Source of the DNA: Lentisphaerota bacterium
GTDB taxonomy: Bacteria; Verrucomicrobiota; Lentisphaeria; Victivallales; Victivallaceae
Direction of reading: 5' to 3'
Length of the DNA stretch: 64,000 bases
Assembly (NCBI GenBank): GCA_015061815.1
Contig: SUVW01000004.1
Span: 1 to 64,000, forward strand
Shown here: positions 26,376 through 36,398 of the stretch, piece by piece
How positions within the stretch are numbered: the first letter of the stretch is position 1
Layout: every line of letters starts with the position of its first letter
The notes under the pieces: generated by a model
Told to the model about the DNA's origin: nothing
What the model saw: only the letters and a program-made list of their open reading frames with translations
Database searches by the model: none
Translations under genes and position numbers: made by a program

Positions 26376-27776
26376 ATGTCACCAGATAAAATTAATTGTT
26401 CCCCACGCACTGAAACACAATTTCCCGGATGGAAAAAATTATGCATCAGAGAATATATCCTCTGGTCACTTTTTGTAATTTTACTTATCTTTTCAACAGC
26501 AACAGTTGTATCTTCCGCTGAAATTCCATTCAGGCACATATTCAATCAATGGCAGTTGATGCTTTTTTTTCTGTCACTGTTTATTTCAGCGATTTATCTT
26601 GCTTTTCTCGGGGTATCCGCATCATTTTCACCGGCTTGGCCGGACGTTTACAGTGACAGTGATTTACCGGAAGTAACAGTTCTTGTCCCGGCATACAACG
26701 AGGGAGAACATGTCTTTTATACTCTGCGCAGCCTGCTCGACAGCAATTATCCTGCGGATAAACTTCACATTATTGCGGTCAATGACGGTTCACTGGACAA
26801 TACGCTGCATTATCTTCAAATGGCCGGTAAACTATCCGGACAGATCAGCGTAATCGACCTCAAAAAAAATATGGGGAAAAAACATGCTCTTTATCAGGGT
26901 ATGATGCGGGCATCCGGAGATATAATTATCACGGTTGACAGTGACTCAATTGTACATCATGATGCTTTGCGGAAAATAGTGCAGCCGTTTGCCGATCAGA
27001 GAACAGGAGCTGTTGCGGGAATGCTCTGCAGCAAGCCGGGAAAATATAATTTTCATGTCCGGATGATGGATGTCGCCCTGATATTCGGCTGCGCATTCCT
27101 CCGCAAGGCACAAAGTTCCTGCGGAAATGTATTCTGCACCCCGGGAGCATTAAGTGCATACCGTAAAAGTGCAGTACTGCCGATCGCTGACGAATGGTTG
27201 TCTCAAAAATTCATGAAACGACCTGCATCGATAGGAGAGGACCGGGCCATAGCCACACTGTTGCTGCGCAACGGATTTCACATTGTACATCAACCTGCAG
27301 CCCGGGCAGAAACCTGTTTGCCGGAAACTTATTCAGGCGTGTGCAAAATGCTGTTGCGTTGGACCAGAAGCGACATCCGGGAAAATCTGTTGATGTCTCC
27401 CTTTGTCATCAAACAGCTACGGGGACCAACAGTTAAATCATTCAATCTGTTCATCCACTGGCTTGCTTTATCAATCAATATGCTGCTGCCATTTATTTCA
27501 CTGCCGGCCGTCATTTGCGGATTATTCGTACATAACCACACCGGATATCAATTGGCGGCGATATATATTTCTTCGGCACTCTGGAGTATTGTACCGGCAT
27601 GGATATATTGGAGGGAAAAACGTTTTTTCCGACAAACCATCTGGGCATTTTTATTCGGATTTTATTCACTTTTCATGTTATCATGGATCACTGTTTACTC
27701 CGTATTCACTGTTCGTGACTCCCGTTGGCTGTCCAGAGAAATAAAATCGGGGAAAAAGCAAATTCCCAACCGATAA
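26376..27776 (+). CDS. family 2 glycosyltransferase, processive membrane type
   Basis: A 466-residue integral membrane protein of the chitin/hyaluronan synthase or NodC-like type. Two N-terminal helices at about 30-80 precede a GT-A domain: TVLVPAYNEGEH, VNDGS, VDSDS (metal-binding DxD, Asp188/190), GEDRA and the acceptor motif LLRWTRSD (a QxxRW variant). Three to four C-terminal helices follow. Known relatives polymerise a beta-linked sugar while exporting it. Here an exopolysaccharide is likely. The start is uncertain: ATG at 26376 has a weak Shine-Dalgarno, and the frame extends back into the MITE. Base composition is visibly more AT-rich than in neighbours, compatible with acquisition by transfer. 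Confidence 0.85.
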   Translation: MSPDKINCSPRTETQFPGWKKLCIREYILWSLFVILLIFSTATVVSSAEIPFRHIFNQWQLMLFFLSLFISAIYLAFLGVSASFSPAWPDVYSDSDLPEVTVLVPAYNEGEHVFYTLRSLLDSNYPADKLHIIAVNDGSLDNTLHYLQMAGKLSGQISVIDLKKNMGKKHALYQGMMRASGDIIITVDSDSIVHHDALRKIVQPFADQRTGAVAGMLCSKPGKYNFHVRMMDVALIFGCAFLRKAQSSCGNVFCTPGALSAYRKSAVLPIADEWLSQKFMKRPASIGEDRAIATLLLRNGFHIVHQPAARAETCLPETYSGVCKMLLRWTRSDIRENLLMSPFVIKQLRGPTVKSFNLFIHWLALSINMLLPFISLPAVICGLFVHNHTGYQLAAIYISSALWSIVPAWIYWREKRFFRQTIWAFLFGFYSLFMLSWITVYSVFTVRDSRWLSREIKSGKKQIPNR

Positions 27777-27780
27777 TCAA

Positions 27781-28719
27781 TCATTCATTATCCACTGACT
27801 TCATTATGGAAGATATATCCGTAAAATTACGCTTGGCGATACTCTCTGAATCATAATAAAAAAACTTTCCGGCCGGAGAACTTATACGGTAACGCCTGCG
27901 GAAACGGCGGGAAGCCAATTTCCAGCCGGCACACTCATCGACCGTAACATATCCGGGCAGAAAATCATTTTTTACCGAATCCAGCGAAGCGATCTTTTCC
28001 AATGCGGCCAGATCGATATAAGATTCTTTCACCTGCTGTTTGAAAACCGGAGAGAGCATCCGGATATATTTCCATGCAAGATGCGCCGAAGTTTCCCGGA
28101 AAAATTCCATATTTTTGCGGGATAAGATTTTTATATCAAACATCTTTATATCATGTTCCGGCACCGGCAGCCGGTATTGGCGAAAGTGTTTTTCCGGCTG
28201 CGGCAGACCGCAGAGGCCCAACGGCATCACCCTCTCTTTTGAATAAAACAGTTTGAGCATATTATCGTCGATACAAAAGATATTTATCACCGGCAGCCGG
28301 GAAACCTGACGGCAGTTCTGCAAATCAGTTTCCGTGATGGTCCCGGCGGTCCCCAGCAGAATTATCTGCCTGACCTGCTGCCGTTTTGCCGCGATTTGAG
28401 CGATGCAATCCAAAACGATCCGGCCGCCGAGCGAATGACCGATAAGGGTGACATCTCCGGTTTCTCCGGCCAGCAGTTTCCCGGAAAATTCCATCACATA
28501 CTTTCCGGCGGCCCGTTTTGCATTCCCCCAGAAACGGTTGCTGTCCCATTTGCATATATGGACAGTCTCTCCGGGGAAAAGTTCCGTCAGAGCCGCCTGA
28601 TGTTTGCGGTAATTTATCCATTGACTGTACCAGCCGGGAATAAAATATACTTCCGCCCGGAGATTTTGAATGCCGGTGAACAACAGCAGCCAGAAAAGAA
28701 CTGTTTTCATTTTCCTCAT
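27781..28719 (-). CDS. secreted alpha/beta hydrolase (lipase-like)
   Basis: A 312-residue protein with an N-terminal signal peptide (cleavage likely after LRA, about residue 22). YFIPGWYSQW is followed by the nucleophile elbow GHSLGGR and a hydrophobic ILLGTAGT strand. It resembles triacylglycerol lipase or PGAP1-like hydrolases, but the substrate is not determinable. The start at 28719 has GGAG 6 bp upstream; a second ATG at 28710 is possible. It lies 3 bp downstream of the SNF2 helicase stop on the same strand and is probably co-transcribed. The glycosyltransferase gene converges on it with a 4-bp gap. Confidence 0.78.
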   Translation of the reverse strand: MRKMKTVLFWLLLFTGIQNLRAEVYFIPGWYSQWINYRKHQAALTELFPGETVHICKWDSNRFWGNAKRAAGKYVMEFSGKLLAGETGDVTLIGHSLGGRIVLDCIAQIAAKRQQVRQIILLGTAGTITETDLQNCRQVSRLPVINIFCIDDNMLKLFYSKERVMPLGLCGLPQPEKHFRQYRLPVPEHDIKMFDIKILSRKNMEFFRETSAHLAWKYIRMLSPVFKQQVKESYIDLAALEKIASLDSVKNDFLPGYVTVDECAGWKLASRRFRRRYRISSPAGKFFYYDSESIAKRNFTDISSIMKSVDNE

Positions 28720-28722
28720 ATC

Positions 28723-31700
28723 CTACTCCATCAATGCACGCAATTCGGCAAGAGAAATTCCGCCGGAAGCCGCCGGATTTTCCACCAGAGAGTGAAAGAG
28801 TTCCCGTTTTTTCTGCTGCAGAAGCAGAACTTTTTCTTCCACAGAATTTCTCATCACCAGTTTTACCGTCGTTACCGGACGGGTCTGACCGATACGGTGC
28901 GTCCGGTCCGCCGCCTGCAATTCGACAGCCGGATTCCACCAGGGGTCGTAAATAATGACCGTATCAGCAGCAGTAAGATTCAACCCGGTTCCTCCGGCTT
29001 TCAGGCTCAACAGGAACAAGGGAACAGCCGGATCACGGTTGAAGCGATCTACTCTATCCTGCCGGTCACGGGTACTGCCATCCAGATATTCATAAGGTAT
29101 ACCAAGCTCTGCCAATTTGGGAGTCAACAGTTTGAGCATACTGGTGAACTGACTGAAAATCAAAACCTTGTGGCCGCTGTCGATGGTTTGCTGCAATATT
29201 TCAAAAAGCAATTCTGTTTTGGCTGACGGCATATTTTCCTGCCCGTAAAATTCCGGCAGCAGAGCCGGGTGACAACAGCATTGCCGCAAACGCAGAAGCA
29301 GAGCAAAAAGTTCTGCACTGCCGCCGTTTTCCAAAGCAGAATGGTTGTCGGCCAGAATTTTTGCGTAAAGTTTGCGCTGTTCTTCAGACATATCACAACA
29401 GATGATATTTTCATGTTTTTCCGGCAGGTCGGAAGCAACTTCCATTTTTGTTCTGCGCTTGATAAACGGAGCGATGCGCCCGGTAAATTCCTCCTGCAGT
29501 TCAACATCCGAAGCGATATTGCTGTACCGCCGCCGGAATGACGGCAACGAACCGAATAACCCCGGATGGAGAAAATCCATCACACTCCAGAGATCTTCCG
29601 GAGAGTTTTCCAATGGAGTACCGGTCAACACCACCCGGTGGGAAGCGTGAATATTTTTACAATTGCGGGCATTGGTGGAACCGGGATTTTTGATATGCTG
29701 CGCTTCATCAAGCACCAGAAACTCAAAATGATATTTTTTCAATGCATTCTGCGCCAGTTTCACCGCCGCATAAGAGAGTATCAAAAGGTCAAATCCTCCC
29801 TTTGTCAAAACCTCTTCCCTTTCGCCGCCGACCGGAGCTGCCACCCTGAATCCGGGCACGAACCGTGCCGCTTCTCTTGCCCAGTTGGTCAACAGAGAAG
29901 CCGGACAGACGATCAGCGAAGGCCGCCCGTTTCTGCTCATCCGGGAACTTAAAAGAGCCAACAGCTGCACCGTCTTGCCCAAACCCATTTCGTCAGCGAG
30001 CAGAGGATTAAAGCCGCGATCGGTGAGATACTGCATAAATCTCACACCCTCAAGCTGATAATTACGCAATTTACCTTTGAATGCAAAAGTTTCCGGCAGT
30101 TCAGTCAATCCGCTGCCGCTGTAAACAGCCTCCAGCAATTCCGGCGGCAATGCTCCGGGCACAGCCCCGGCAAGTTTGCAAAAATAGTGACAATTTCCGA
30201 AAGGTATTTCAAACCGGCAGCCGATCGTGTCGATATTACGGAGCAAAGTTCCGGCACTGCGCAGAAATTTAGCCAGTTCAGGAGATATTTTCCAAAACTT
30301 CTTACTGTGATACAGATAATTTTCCCGGGCGACAGCCAACTGCGTGACCGTTTCCCAGCTTACCGCCCGGCCGGATTCTCCAAGCCGGTAATCAATGATG
30401 TAAGCATCACTTGTCTTTCCGGCATAAGAGCAGATCAGAGGAAGATCTTTCAGACCGTTGCCGCCGTTGCTCAATGATGCCAGACCGGCACTCAATGACA
30501 TTTGCTCCGGGAAAGCCGCCGCGATCTCCGGCAAAGCCCGATCCAGAAATACTCCGGCCTGCTGAATATCGGAAAAGCGCAAAGCTCCGCTGCGATCATC
30601 AACTTCTGCACCGCAAAGAGCCAGAGTATTTTCAAAGTTCCTCTCCCAAGCGACATCCCGGCGGTAAAAATCCTTGCCGTCGATCCCGGTCCTCCCGGAA
30701 CGCGGCGCACTTGAAACCATCCCGTTCCCGGTGTGGTAAATATAGGAAAAATCCACTCTGAAACAGCCGTTTTCATCCTCCTGTCCATTCAAAAGTACCG
30801 CCGCTTTTCGCAGTGCCGGAAGCTCCGTCCGGGCAGAATGCACCGGCAGCGGAAACTCCGCCAGCTCCCGGATGTCCCGGGGCGGAAGCCGGAAAAAACT
30901 GCGGAGAAATCCGGCTTCACAATCTCCGCCGATAAAAAAGTATTCATCATCCTTGCCGACCCAGCTGCCGCCGCGCCCGGCGATCAATCTGGCTCCGGTC
31001 AACGGCATGACCGCCTGACCGATGCGGATGCCGGGAAAAAGTCTGCCGCCGGATTTGACCAGAACCGGCCAGGCCCGTTCCGGACGGACGATGATAAGAT
31101 TGCCGTTACGGAAAAACCGGGGGAATCCAGGCAGAACATGAAATAATTCAGCGGTCAATTCCGCACCGAGAGCAATATTGGAATTATCCGCCTCTCCGTT
31201 GAGCGCGAGGAAACGGATTATCTGCTGATCGTGCAATGAAAAATCTTCATACTTCAGCACGGCACTCAACGATTTTTCAAAATACAGCTGACGGAGATTG
31301 CTCAAATTGCCGGAGTATTCCCGGGAAGTGCCGTAAAGCCGGGCGGAAAGGAGTAATATTTTGTACTGATTGGGAGCATGCAGTTGATCTTCAACCACCG
31401 TCAAGCGCAATTCAGCACTTTTTTTCATACCCCGGCGGGAAAGTTCAGCAAAACTCTGCATCAGCAGACCTTTACTGTAAAGAGGCAAACTTTCCGGTTC
31501 CAAAGAGGCGAAACGGAATCTGCCGCCATACATGAGCATGGCTATCGCATGAGCGCACAAATGCTCTTTTTCCCCGCAGGAACAACTGGCTGCGGCATTT
31601 TCTCCGGTAGTCACAGCCACTTCGGCTTCCGGGAGAGAATTTTCGCGGAATATACCGCACAACCGCCCGTCACGATCCCGCCATGAACCGCGCAGCTGTT

Positions 31701-31779
31701 TGTGCTTGAGCAGAGCTTTCGCTTTTTTCAAGGTTTCAGTGCTGGATAAAGCGATAAGTTTTTCTTCAAAATTTGCCAT
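28723..31779 (-). CDS. SWIM zinc-finger SNF2-family helicase
   Basis: A 1018-residue protein. An N-terminal SWIM finger (CSCGEKEHLCAHA, about residues 66-78) precedes a long uncharacterised middle region and a C-terminal SNF2 motor. The motor has ADEMGLGKT (Walker A), LDEAQHIKNPGS (motif II), VLTGTPLENS, LIFSQFTSML and SLKAGGTGLNL with DRTHRIGQTRPV (motifs V-VI). Bacterial members of this type are RapA/HepA-like DNA-translocating ATPases thought to remodel protein-DNA complexes. A sigma70 promoter is visible upstream. The lipase-like gene follows at 3 bp. Confidence 0.92.
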   Translation of the reverse strand: MANFEEKLIALSSTETLKKAKALLKHKQLRGSWRDRDGRLCGIFRENSLPEAEVAVTTGENAAASCSCGEKEHLCAHAIAMLMYGGRFRFASLEPESLPLYSKGLLMQSFAELSRRGMKKSAELRLTVVEDQLHAPNQYKILLLSARLYGTSREYSGNLSNLRQLYFEKSLSAVLKYEDFSLHDQQIIRFLALNGEADNSNIALGAELTAELFHVLPGFPRFFRNGNLIIVRPERAWPVLVKSGGRLFPGIRIGQAVMPLTGARLIAGRGGSWVGKDDEYFFIGGDCEAGFLRSFFRLPPRDIRELAEFPLPVHSARTELPALRKAAVLLNGQEDENGCFRVDFSYIYHTGNGMVSSAPRSGRTGIDGKDFYRRDVAWERNFENTLALCGAEVDDRSGALRFSDIQQAGVFLDRALPEIAAAFPEQMSLSAGLASLSNGGNGLKDLPLICSYAGKTSDAYIIDYRLGESGRAVSWETVTQLAVARENYLYHSKKFWKISPELAKFLRSAGTLLRNIDTIGCRFEIPFGNCHYFCKLAGAVPGALPPELLEAVYSGSGLTELPETFAFKGKLRNYQLEGVRFMQYLTDRGFNPLLADEMGLGKTVQLLALLSSRMSRNGRPSLIVCPASLLTNWAREAARFVPGFRVAAPVGGEREEVLTKGGFDLLILSYAAVKLAQNALKKYHFEFLVLDEAQHIKNPGSTNARNCKNIHASHRVVLTGTPLENSPEDLWSVMDFLHPGLFGSLPSFRRRYSNIASDVELQEEFTGRIAPFIKRRTKMEVASDLPEKHENIICCDMSEEQRKLYAKILADNHSALENGGSAELFALLLRLRQCCCHPALLPEFYGQENMPSAKTELLFEILQQTIDSGHKVLIFSQFTSMLKLLTPKLAELGIPYEYLDGSTRDRQDRVDRFNRDPAVPLFLLSLKAGGTGLNLTAADTVIIYDPWWNPAVELQAADRTHRIGQTRPVTTVKLVMRNSVEEKVLLLQQKKRELFHSLVENPAASGGISLAELRALME

Positions 31780-31820
31780 TTTAAACCCGCAATGATCTGT
31801 TTCAAAACTTTCAAGAAGAC

Positions 31821-31850
31821 CTTATATTGCCGCTTTTAAAAGTTTTTCAA
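31821..31850 (-). promoter_or_regulatory. promoter of the SNF2 helicase gene
   Basis: On the minus strand TTGAAA (31850-31845), 18 bp, TATAAG (31826-31821), about 40 bp before the start codon. Confidence 0.45.
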
Positions 31851-31979
31851 CTGCATAATAACCAAAAATGATTTTCATTATAAAGATAATAACCTATTAA
31901 TTTAACTCTTTTTTACAAATTTTTCAATAGTAAGCGGATAAAAGTTGAAAAAAAAAGGTTGTGGATGTACATTAAGGGG

Positions 31980-32009
31980 TTGACAGAAATTGTCATTTAT
32001 CATTATCAA
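31980..32009 (+). promoter_or_regulatory. promoter with inverted repeat before the Aas-like gene
   Basis: TTGACA (31980-31985), 18 bp, TATCAA (32004-32009). The -35 is embedded in an inverted repeat TGACA-N5-TGTCA (31981-31995), a possible operator for a lipid-responsive repressor. Confidence 0.4.
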
Positions 32010-32037
32010 GCAATAATAATATAAGGGATTATAGTTT

Positions 32038-34335
32038 ATGAGTTGTTCAGGTGATTTTTGGAATTGCTTTATCAGTTGGCTTGCAGCCTGGTATCCGGCG
32101 GTGATCGGAGTTGTTGTATTTTTAATACTCTGTTCCCCGAAATTGACCTTGAAGATCGCCGCATGGATAGTCCGGCTGGTAATGTTCCGGCTGCGGGTGG
32201 TCGGCAAAGAGAATATGCCGTATTCCGGGCCGATCCTGCTGGTTTCCAACCATGTTTCCCTGATCGACTTACTGATGATCCAGGCGGTGGTCCGGCAGCG
32301 TGTCCGTTTTCTGGTGCGCACCGAGATCGTCAACTTCATTCCGACCCGTCTGATTTTCTGGTATCTGGGCGTACTGCGGGTCCCCAGTGCCCGTCATCCC
32401 AAAGCGATGAAGGCGTTTTTTTCGGATATCCAGGATCGTCTGCGTGCCGGGGAAACCATCTGCTTTTTCCCGGAAGGAGCCATTTCCGGCAGCGGCAATC
32501 TGATGCGCTTCCGTTCCGGAGTACAGTCGCTTATTCCTCCGGAGATCCAGGTGACCGTCATGCCGGTACGTCTGGGCATGGTTCACGGCCGTCTGACCGG
32601 CATCTACAAAAACCGTCTGCACTTCCGCAAACTCACCCGCTGGCCGGTCGATTTTTCGGTAGCCATCGGCCGCCCGGTCGATCCCAATCTGTCTGCCTTC
32701 CAGCTGCGGCAGAAAATTTCTGAACTCGGAGCAATTGCAGAAACTTCACCGCAGCCCGGTGAACGCCCCATCCATACCGCCTTTATCTACCATGCCAAGC
32801 GCCATCTTTTCGGTAAAATATTCTTTGATGCCACTACTGAAAAGTGGGTCGGCAACTTCAAAATGCTGCTGCTGTTGATAATGCTTTCCAAAGTCGTTCG
32901 CAAAATCGACAAAGGCACTTCCGGTTATACCGGTGTACTGCTCCCCAATACTCCCATCGCGGCCGGAGTGATGCTGGCGGTGATGAGTGCCGACCGGACT
33001 CCGGCGGTAATGAACTTCAGTGCCGGACAGGCGGTGGCTTCAGAATCCATGCGCCGTGCGGGAGTAAAAACGATCCTGACCAGCAGAAAATTCATTGAGA
33101 AACTCAAATGGGAAAAGACCGATGAGATGGTTCTGCTGGAAGATATCGTCCCGACCATCAGCAAAAGTCAGAAATTGCTGGCGATGCTCATGGTCCTCTT
33201 TCTGCCGACCCGCACACTGGTGCGGAATATCGCTCCTTTGAGCTGCTACAACATGTTCCAGCAGGCCGCGCTGCTCTTTTCCAGCGGTTCGACCGGAAAA
33301 CCCAAAGCGGTCATGCTCACCCAGCGCAATATCAACTGTGACATCCAGAGCTTCCTCCGGGTGGTCGACTGGTCGACAAATGACCGGGTAGCCGGCAACC
33401 TGCCGGTTTTTCACTCTTTCGGCTTTACCGTCTGCTTTGCTCTTCCGGCGATCAGCGGTACTCCGGTAACTTATGTCGCCAATCCGCTGGATGCTTCACT
33501 TATTGTAAAGACCTGCCGGGAATTCCGGGTATCCATTCTCTGCGCGACCCCGACATTCCTGCAGAAATATATGATGAAAGCCCATCCGGAAGACTTCAAA
33601 AGTCTGCGGCTCTGCGTCACCGGTGCCGAAAAGTTGCGTACCGAATTGGCTGAACGTTACCGCAACATGACCGGACGGGATATCGTTGAGGGCTTCGGCT
33701 GTACCGAATTGTCCCCGATCGTGACCATCAATTTGAATAACTCCATTTACACTCTGGGAACCAAGAGCGATCATCCCGGAAGTATCGGCTGTCCGCTGCC
33801 GGGTATCCATGCCCGCATCGTGGATATCGATACCGGCGTGGAACTGCCCCCCGGACAGGACGGCAGACTGCAGGTGCGCGCCGGAACTGTGATGAAAGGT
33901 TATCTCAATGAACCGGAACTCACTGCTCAAGTCATCCAGAACAACTACTACGATACCGGAGATATCGGCCACATGGATGAAGATGGTTACATCTACATCA
34001 CCGGGCGCGCCAGCCGGTTCAGCAAGATCGGCGGCGAAATGGTTCCGCATGAGGGCGTGGAAGATGCCATTACCAAGATCCTCCATTCGGAAAACCGTGA
34101 AATCGCCGTCGCCGGACGCAGTGACCGGCTCAAAGGTGAAAGACTGGTCATATTCTATACTACGGAAAATATGGATATTGCCGGCATCATCGCCGGTTTG
34201 CGGGAAGCCGGTCTGCCCAACATCTGGATACCCAAAGCCGATGATTTTATCAAAGTCGACCAGCTGCCGCTTCTCGGCAGCGGAAAACTTGACCTGCTGG
34301 GCCTGAAAAAAATGGTTCAGGCACTGGAAAAATAA
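32038..34335 (+). CDS. aas: bifunctional acyltransferase/acyl-ACP synthetase (Aas-like)
   Basis: A 765-residue membrane-associated protein. After a hydrophobic N-terminus, an acyltransferase domain at about 55-240 has NHVSLID (the HX4D catalytic box) and FPEGAISGSG. An AMP-binding acyl synthetase domain at about 290-765 has LLFSSGSTGKPKAVMLT, GFGCTELSPI and YDTGDIGHMDEDGYIYITGR. E. coli Aas reacylates lyso-phosphatidylethanolamine at the inner membrane, and length and domain order match. The start at 32038 has AAGGGA about 10 bp upstream. Phospholipid recycling would complement the MlaA-hydrolase fusion at 22963. RecQ follows after 53 bp. Confidence 0.88.
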   Translation: MSCSGDFWNCFISWLAAWYPAVIGVVVFLILCSPKLTLKIAAWIVRLVMFRLRVVGKENMPYSGPILLVSNHVSLIDLLMIQAVVRQRVRFLVRTEIVNFIPTRLIFWYLGVLRVPSARHPKAMKAFFSDIQDRLRAGETICFFPEGAISGSGNLMRFRSGVQSLIPPEIQVTVMPVRLGMVHGRLTGIYKNRLHFRKLTRWPVDFSVAIGRPVDPNLSAFQLRQKISELGAIAETSPQPGERPIHTAFIYHAKRHLFGKIFFDATTEKWVGNFKMLLLLIMLSKVVRKIDKGTSGYTGVLLPNTPIAAGVMLAVMSADRTPAVMNFSAGQAVASESMRRAGVKTILTSRKFIEKLKWEKTDEMVLLEDIVPTISKSQKLLAMLMVLFLPTRTLVRNIAPLSCYNMFQQAALLFSSGSTGKPKAVMLTQRNINCDIQSFLRVVDWSTNDRVAGNLPVFHSFGFTVCFALPAISGTPVTYVANPLDASLIVKTCREFRVSILCATPTFLQKYMMKAHPEDFKSLRLCVTGAEKLRTELAERYRNMTGRDIVEGFGCTELSPIVTINLNNSIYTLGTKSDHPGSIGCPLPGIHARIVDIDTGVELPPGQDGRLQVRAGTVMKGYLNEPELTAQVIQNNYYDTGDIGHMDEDGYIYITGRASRFSKIGGEMVPHEGVEDAITKILHSENREIAVAGRSDRLKGERLVIFYTTENMDIAGIIAGLREAGLPNIWIPKADDFIKVDQLPLLGSGKLDLLGLKKMVQALEK

Positions 34336-34388
34336 GTTGGCTCCGGTAAAAGTGCGCGGAAAATTTATTTGCCGGAAATGGCAGGTCT

Positions 34389-36398
34389 ATGGACAGACTG
34401 ACTGAAAATTTACAAAAATTCTTTAATTTTGAAGATTTTCTGGATAATCAGCGTCCGGTTATCGAAAAAATAATATCCGGCAATGATATTTGTATTGTCA
34501 TGCCGACCGGAGCAGGGAAATCACTCTGTTATCAGTTGCCGGCATTGATGATTGAAGGTTATACTCTGGTTGTTTCACCGCTGATTGCGTTGATGTATGA
34601 TCAGGTCAATTCTCTGCGCCGCCGGAAAATCGCAGCGGCATTTATTAACAGCACGGTAAGTTTCCATGAACAGCTGCAGATAACCGAAGCTGCCGGAAGA
34701 GGAGAAGTAAAACTGCTTTATGTCGCCCCGGAACGGCTGCAGAGCGATTTTTTCAACAACTTTATGCAGAAAAATCCCCCGGCGATGCTGGTTGTCGATG
34801 AAGCGCATTGTATCAGTGAATGGGGACATGATTTCCGTCCGAGTTACCGGAAGATCGGAGAAGTTGCCGCCCGTACCGGGATCAGACAGATTTGTGCGTT
34901 TACAGCGACCGCCACACCGGAAGTGTGCCATGATATCCGCAAACAGCTGCACCGCGACCGGATGGAACTGCTGGTAGCCGGATTCAGACGGCCGAATCTC
35001 TCATTCAAAGTCGTGGAGTGTGAAGGAAGCAAAGAAGCCAAACTAACCGTATTGAAACGTATTCTTTCCGAAAAAAAACAACCGACACTGATCTATGCCG
35101 CCACCCGTCAGGCGGTGGATGAGATATCCCGGTTGCCGGGAGTTACCGGCTATCACGCGGGCATGGACACCGCTGAACGCAATGCCGCCCAGGAGTATTT
35201 CATGCATGATCCGGCACCGGTACTGGCGGCGACCAACGCCTTTGGCATGGGGATCGACCGGCCGGATGTACGGCGGGTGATCCATTATCAGCTCTCCGGT
35301 TCTCTTGAAGCATACTATCAGGAAGCCGGCCGTGCCGGACGGGACGCAGAGAGCGCGGAGTGTATACTCTTATTCAGTTATTCAGACCGTTATATCCATA
35401 AGTTTCTGATCGAAATGAACAATCCGCCGCCGGAGATCATCCGGGCGGTCTACCGGGAACTCTACTTCCGCACGCAGGAAGATCCGCATTCCGGAGGACT
35501 TGAAGTTACTCCTTCCATGCTTAAAGATGATATTCCCGGAGCAAAAAATGACAGCCAGATATCAGCCGCCCTGGGGATTCTGGAAAAGCTCGGTTTCATC
35601 CGCCGTTCAGCCCGTCAAAGCGGCCTCGGCCGGCTGCGCTTTACCGGGGATCCTGCCGATTTGCATCTGATCCATCAGGAAGAGAGAAATCAGCGTTCCC
35701 GCTTCATCCACCGGGTTACCGGATATTTCGGCAAAAAAGCCGGAGAATTCCAAACTGCCGGTGTGGAAGAATTAGCCGGGATCGCCGGTTTGAATACCGA
35801 ACAGGTAAAACGGGTCATTGCCGCCCTCAATGGCGACTGTCTGGAGTGGGTCGCCGGTTTTTCCGGCAGGACCATTGAGTTGACCGATCCGGCACTCCCG
35901 ATGCCGGAACTGAATGATGCAGAGCTGTCTTTGCATCTGGATTATGAGTTGGCCCGACTGGATGAGATGGTCAATTATGCCCGCAGCAGCCGCTGCCGTC
36001 AGGTGGAGCTGATCGAATATTTCGGAGAAAAAAGCGAAGATTGGCAATGCGGATGCTGTGACCGCTGTGCCGGTTCAACTGAAATTCCCCGTCTACCGGG
36101 GATCAAAGCGGAAGATATCCGGATAGCTTTGAGGAGTGCCGATATTTTAAGCGGCCGTATCGGCATCGGCAAACTTGCCCTGATACTCTCCGGCAGCCGC
36201 AATGCTTCTATCGTTGCCGGGAACTGGCACCGCAACGGTTGTTTCGGCACTCTGCGGCATCTGAAAAACACGACCGTTGAAAAACTGCTCCGGCAGCTGG
36301 CCGATTCGGGGTATCTGGAAAAAATCAGCCGGGGCGGATATCCGTGTATCAGATTATCCGACTCCGGCCGCAGAAAATTACTGTCTGATGACTTTTAA
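34389..36398 (+). CDS. recQ: RecQ-family ATP-dependent DNA helicase
   Basis: A 669-residue 3'-5' DNA helicase. The motor has MPTGAGKSLCYQLPAL (motif I), VVDEAHCISEWGHDFRPSY (motif II), AFTATAT (III) and YYQEAGRAGRDAESAE (VI). The RQC region has a zinc site (CRQVELIEYFGE then CGCCDRC) and a winged helix to the C-terminus. No HRDC domain is apparent. It acts in recombination and repair of stalled forks. Its stop overlaps the convergent thiE stop by 4 bp (36395-36398). Confidence 0.93.
   Translation: MDRLTENLQKFFNFEDFLDNQRPVIEKIISGNDICIVMPTGAGKSLCYQLPALMIEGYTLVVSPLIALMYDQVNSLRRRKIAAAFINSTVSFHEQLQITEAAGRGEVKLLYVAPERLQSDFFNNFMQKNPPAMLVVDEAHCISEWGHDFRPSYRKIGEVAARTGIRQICAFTATATPEVCHDIRKQLHRDRMELLVAGFRRPNLSFKVVECEGSKEAKLTVLKRILSEKKQPTLIYAATRQAVDEISRLPGVTGYHAGMDTAERNAAQEYFMHDPAPVLAATNAFGMGIDRPDVRRVIHYQLSGSLEAYYQEAGRAGRDAESAECILLFSYSDRYIHKFLIEMNNPPPEIIRAVYRELYFRTQEDPHSGGLEVTPSMLKDDIPGAKNDSQISAALGILEKLGFIRRSARQSGLGRLRFTGDPADLHLIHQEERNQRSRFIHRVTGYFGKKAGEFQTAGVEELAGIAGLNTEQVKRVIAALNGDCLEWVAGFSGRTIELTDPALPMPELNDAELSLHLDYELARLDEMVNYARSSRCRQVELIEYFGEKSEDWQCGCCDRCAGSTEIPRLPGIKAEDIRIALRSADILSGRIGIGKLALILSGSRNASIVAGNWHRNGCFGTLRHLKNTTVEKLLRQLADSGYLEKISRGGYPCIRLSDSGRRKLLSDDF

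Noticed and set aside
31902-32339. 145-codon minus-strand frame antisense to the start of the Aas-like gene
   Set aside because: It overlaps the well-supported acyltransferase domain on the other strand, has an unnatural Arg/Thr-rich start and no ribosome-binding site.
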